From Deltaproteobacteria bacterium (GTDB lineage Bacteria; Desulfobacterota; DSM-4660; Desulfatiglandales; Desulfatiglandaceae): DNA of 64,000 nucleotides. The stretch is from NCBI GenBank assembly GCA_019307945.1, contig JAFDIS010000009.1, positions 1 through 64,000 of the forward strand, written 5' to 3'. The position numbers and the translations under genes were made by a program. How positions within the stretch are numbered: the first letter of the stretch is position 1; each line of letters opens with the position of its first letter. Positions 62,639 through 64,000 of this stretch are shown here, piece by piece. Under the pieces are notes generated by a model, which was not told where the DNA came from, made no database searches, and saw only the letters and a program-made list of their open reading frames with translations.

Positions 62639-64000
62639 CTATTTCACTATTGCGACAGGGAAGTTTACATAGCCATCGGGTGTATTTGTGATCGGGTGCT
62701 GTGCGCCGCTGGTTATCTTTGGCACTGTCTCCGAAACATAGGTATCCAGTTCCTTCATTGAAATTTTGTTGTCTTTGATTAGGTCTGCTTTACCCTGTAT
62801 CCCTTCGATCAGGGCATGAGTAAACGCACCATGTTTCCAGCTATCCGATTCCTGCGAGAGCTCTCTGCCCCTGCTCGAGGTAAAGATAACGGCATTTGCC
62901 TCCTGGAGTTCCTTTACAAACCTGTCGCTGTCAACGCCTCTTGTCTTCTTCCCGCTCACACCTTCTGAATGGCAGGTATCCGCAAAAAGCAGTTTCTTAG
63001 CGGGTATGTCTAATATGGATTTTATCTCGCGCCATGAAATAGCCCGCGATCTCTTTATTGTCCCATCATCCCTTATAACAGCATCACTTGGCAGAAAATA
63101 AAACTCGCCCCTGTCATCCATTATTCCATGACCCGCAATGAACAACAGGGCTACGTCATTATGGCCGGCCTTACTTAAATAATTGAGGTTGTCAATGATA
63201 TTCTCATAGGTTGGCTTTATCCGGCTCCCATCATTAATTACCATGCTGTTTATCTCGCGGAACAATTTTCCCTTCTGGCTGCCGAAGGCCGCTACAATTC
63301 CTTCTGCGTCTGCAGCCGCATAGGAAAGAGAAGGAAGCTTTTTGTCCTGATAGCGGTTTATGCCGATAGAGAGTATCCACAGGTTTGGAAGTATGACTTT
63401 GCCCTTGGCCTGTGCAGCGGATGAATAGAGGCGGATGGATTTTCTGCCCTCTGAAAAACCGTTGAATGCTATTACCTCAATCAGGTTTTCCCCGACGTCT
63501 AAATGAACAGGTATCTTTAAATCCAAGGCCTTCTTGCCTTCCGGGATAACGCCTGTTACCTTGATACCTCTCCCTTCTCCGACTGTCACAGCCCTTCCGT
63601 TCACAAAGACCTTGACCTTCTTTATTGTCTGGTTCCTGTCTTCGATATAAAGAGAGATTTCAGCCTCTGTTGAATTTATCTTTTTGCCGTCTTCAGGTGA
63701 TTTGATCACGACAAAGGGCGGTTCTGTATTTTGGATTGCAGAAACAACGGGCAGGCCCGCCTTTTGCCCCCCGGTAACCAGGGCAACGGCTTCTTCGATA
63801 CTGGCCCCTCTTAATGCCGCCTGAACAATCCGGGGTCTATAAAATTCAGCCCTGTACTGGTCTATGCCATAGACTCTGTTGCCGATTCTGACATTCAATT
63901 GCTTGTCGCCATTGGTCGAGGAGTTGTAATAGCCTTCGGGCGTAATTACGATCCATTCGCCGTCTTGGAAGCTGATAAACTCGGCAATTTCTTTGCCGGT
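62639..64000 (-). CDS. Caspase-like (C14) peptidase, 5' end beyond window
   Basis: The C-terminal 453 residues of a metacaspase-like protein; the frame is still open at the window edge. From its visible start: GEWIVITPEGYYNSSTNGDK, typical of the region after WD40 repeats in bacterial caspase proteins; a beta-sandwich (VVIKSPEDGKKINSTEAEIS); then the caspase domain with NLWILSIGINRYQ, catalytic His in LFIAGHGIMDD (codon 63128-63130) and Cys in LLFADTCHSEG (codon 62972-62974). Both dyad residues are present, so it should be an active cysteine protease. It is convergent with the TPR-PDZ cluster. Confidence 0.9.
   Translation of the reverse strand, partial: TGKEIAEFISFQDGEWIVITPEGYYNSSTNGDKQLNVRIGNRVYGIDQYRAEFYRPRIVQAALRGASIEEAVALVTGGQKAGLPVVSAIQNTEPPFVVIKSPEDGKKINSTEAEISLYIEDRNQTIKKVKVFVNGRAVTVGEGRGIKVTGVIPEGKKALDLKIPVHLDVGENLIEVIAFNGFSEGRKSIRLYSSAAQAKGKVILPNLWILSIGINRYQDKKLPSLSYAAADAEGIVAAFGSQKGKLFREINSMVINDGSRIKPTYENIIDNLNYLSKAGHNDVALLFIAGHGIMDDRGEFYFLPSDAVIRDDGTIKRSRAISWREIKSILDIPAKKLLFADTCHSEGVSGKKTRGVDSDRFVKELQEANAVIFTSSRGRELSQESDSWKHGAFTHALIEGIQGKADLIKDNKISMKELDTYVSETVPKITSGAQHPITNTPDGYVNFPVAIVK

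Overview
The window looks like chromosomal DNA of an anaerobic Desulfobacterota (deltaproteobacterial) relative, probably in the sulfate-reducing or syntrophic part of the phylum. This is an inference from gene content: a large sigma-54/two-component network, universal-stress-type proteins, FolE2, an anaerobic sulfatase maturase, PduO-type cobalamin adenosyltransferase, DUF134/DUF5320 genes, a DUF6178-like protein, KtrAB, a Lon protease carrying a receiver domain, and a high-GC core. No rRNA or species marker is present. The two ends (about 1-2.7 kb and 56.2-64 kb) are visibly richer in A/T than the middle and carry accessory genes.

Layout. 0-2.7 kb: end of an unseen gene plus a subtilisin-like protease, resembling a two-gene ATPase/subtilase defence pair. 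2.8-13.4 kb: housekeeping and metabolic genes (SfsA, an EndoQ-UvrD fusion, AICAR transformylase, FolE2, tRNA-Pro, enoyl-CoA hydratase, SMP-30-like protein) and a RelE-type toxin-antitoxin pair. 13.4-21.3 kb: a hybrid histidine kinase with a periplasmic solute-binding domain, an MFS transporter, the DUF134/DUF5320 cluster and PduO. 21.6-29.5 kb: sulfatase remnant and maturase, aminotransferase remnant, FMN reductase-SCP2 fusion, Lon with an embedded receiver domain, KtrAB.

29.6-48.6 kb is a dense signalling and transport block. A consensus sigma-54 promoter with upstream inverted repeats precedes a short operon of one small protein and two USP-like proteins that share the motif FAEAGQ. Around it are an SLC13-type permease, a cytidylate kinase-like/BON protein, three histidine kinases (plus one decayed kinase/regulator pair), single and tandem receiver proteins, a TauE/SafE exporter with a small membrane partner, a cation:proton antiporter, one intact NtrC-type activator (GAYTGA loop) and one whose ATPase centre is broken at four hallmark positions while its DNA-binding helix is kept. 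I infer a stress-responsive sigma-54 circuit in which the intact and degenerate activators may compete for the same sites.

48.8-56 kb holds groESL, the DUF6178-like protein, a nitroreductase, an MBL-fold hydrolase and remnants of a thiolase and an IS4-type transposase. 56.4-64 kb holds an exported coiled-coil protein interrupted by an in-frame TGA, two paralogous TPR-PDZ lipoproteins with a coiled-coil protein between them, and a convergent caspase-like protease that runs off the window. A recurring theme is gene decay by internal deletion: at least nine genes are truncated, frameshifted or internally deleted.
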